From: an uncultured bacterium
GTDB lineage: Bacteria > Bacillota > Clostridia > Lachnospirales > Lachnospiraceae
Assembly: GCA_905214855.1 (NCBI GenBank)
Contig: CAJMNU010000008.1
Span: 1 to 31,099, forward strand
Direction of reading: 5' to 3'
DNA: 31,099 nt
Positions 31,046-31,099 of this stretch are shown here, piece after piece. Both the position numbers and the translations under genes were made by a program. Position 1 is the first letter of the stretch. Every line of letters begins with the position of its first letter. The notes below the pieces were generated by a model. That model did not search any database. It saw only the letters and a program-made list of their open reading frames with translations, and was not told the origin of the DNA.

Positions 31046-31099
31046 TGACTCCGACGGGAATCGAACCCGTGTTACCGCCGTGAAAGGGCGATGTCTTAA
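31046..31099 (-). tRNA. tRNA-Glu (TTC), 5' end cut by the window
   Basis: The visible 3' portion has the anticodon loop CTTTCAC with TTC between CGCC and GGCG, a T-arm ACGGG-TTCGATT-CCCGT and acceptor half CGGAGTC with discriminator A. The 5' acceptor half lies beyond the right edge. It is the upstream member of a tRNA-Glu/tRNA-Cys pair. Confidence 0.92.

Overview
The window looks like chromosomal DNA of a gut-type Lachnospiraceae (class Clostridia, Firmicutes), near Blautia, Dorea or Mediterraneibacter. The support is moderate-to-low GC, strong GGAGG ribosome binding sites, GTG and TTG starts, a DUF951-rpsF-ssb-rpsR order, and protein styles typical of that family. The genus cannot be fixed from the sequence alone. 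Every gene I can support lies on the minus strand, so the text below runs in transcription order, from high to low coordinates.

31099-29500: a tRNA-Glu cut by the window edge, then tRNA-Cys and its terminator, then a single GH28 polygalacturonase-type gene. That gene has a near-consensus sigma-A promoter and a CcpA cre-like site over the expected transcription start. 29500-24900: a two-gene unit of a large UvrD/helicase-IV-like SF1 helicase (with zinc ribbons and a probable RQC-like end) and a small multi-pass acyltransferase-type membrane protein. A stretch with a three-copy 25-bp repeat follows.

24750-10990: a rhamnogalacturonan-I (RG-I) oligosaccharide utilisation locus in two operons. 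Operon B encodes a YesU-like DUF1961 protein, a GH2 glycosidase and a membrane-anchored AraC-type regulator, and ends at a strong terminator. Operon A encodes two LplB/LplC-type permeases, a lipoprotein sugar-binding protein, a YetA/PcRGLX-like (PL26-type) exo-rhamnogalacturonan lyase family protein and a CE12-type acetylesterase. It also ends at a terminator. None of the enzymes has a signal peptide, so oligosaccharides are probably imported intact and dismantled in the cytoplasm. There is no ATPase gene, so the importer probably borrows a shared MsmX-type ATPase. Several members match those of the Bacillus subtilis yes/yet/lpl region (YesS, YesT, YesU, YetA, LplA-C), arranged differently and with GH2 and GH28 genes added.

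10803-1: lgt; a Gld-like ABC exporter cluster (ATPase, permease, GldG-like protein, DUF4340 protein); aspartate kinase; a Sir2 deacylase; an aldo/keto reductase; a DUF951 protein; and the rpsF-ssb-rpsR operon with a candidate S6:S18 autoregulatory leader. The left edge cuts rpsR.

No CRISPR array, insertion sequence, phage gene or recognisable defence island is present. The most interesting content is the RG-I locus and its RNA-level layout: the binding-protein cistron is bracketed by two strong hairpins. The uncharacterised ABC/GldG/DUF4340 cluster and several short tandem repeats come next.
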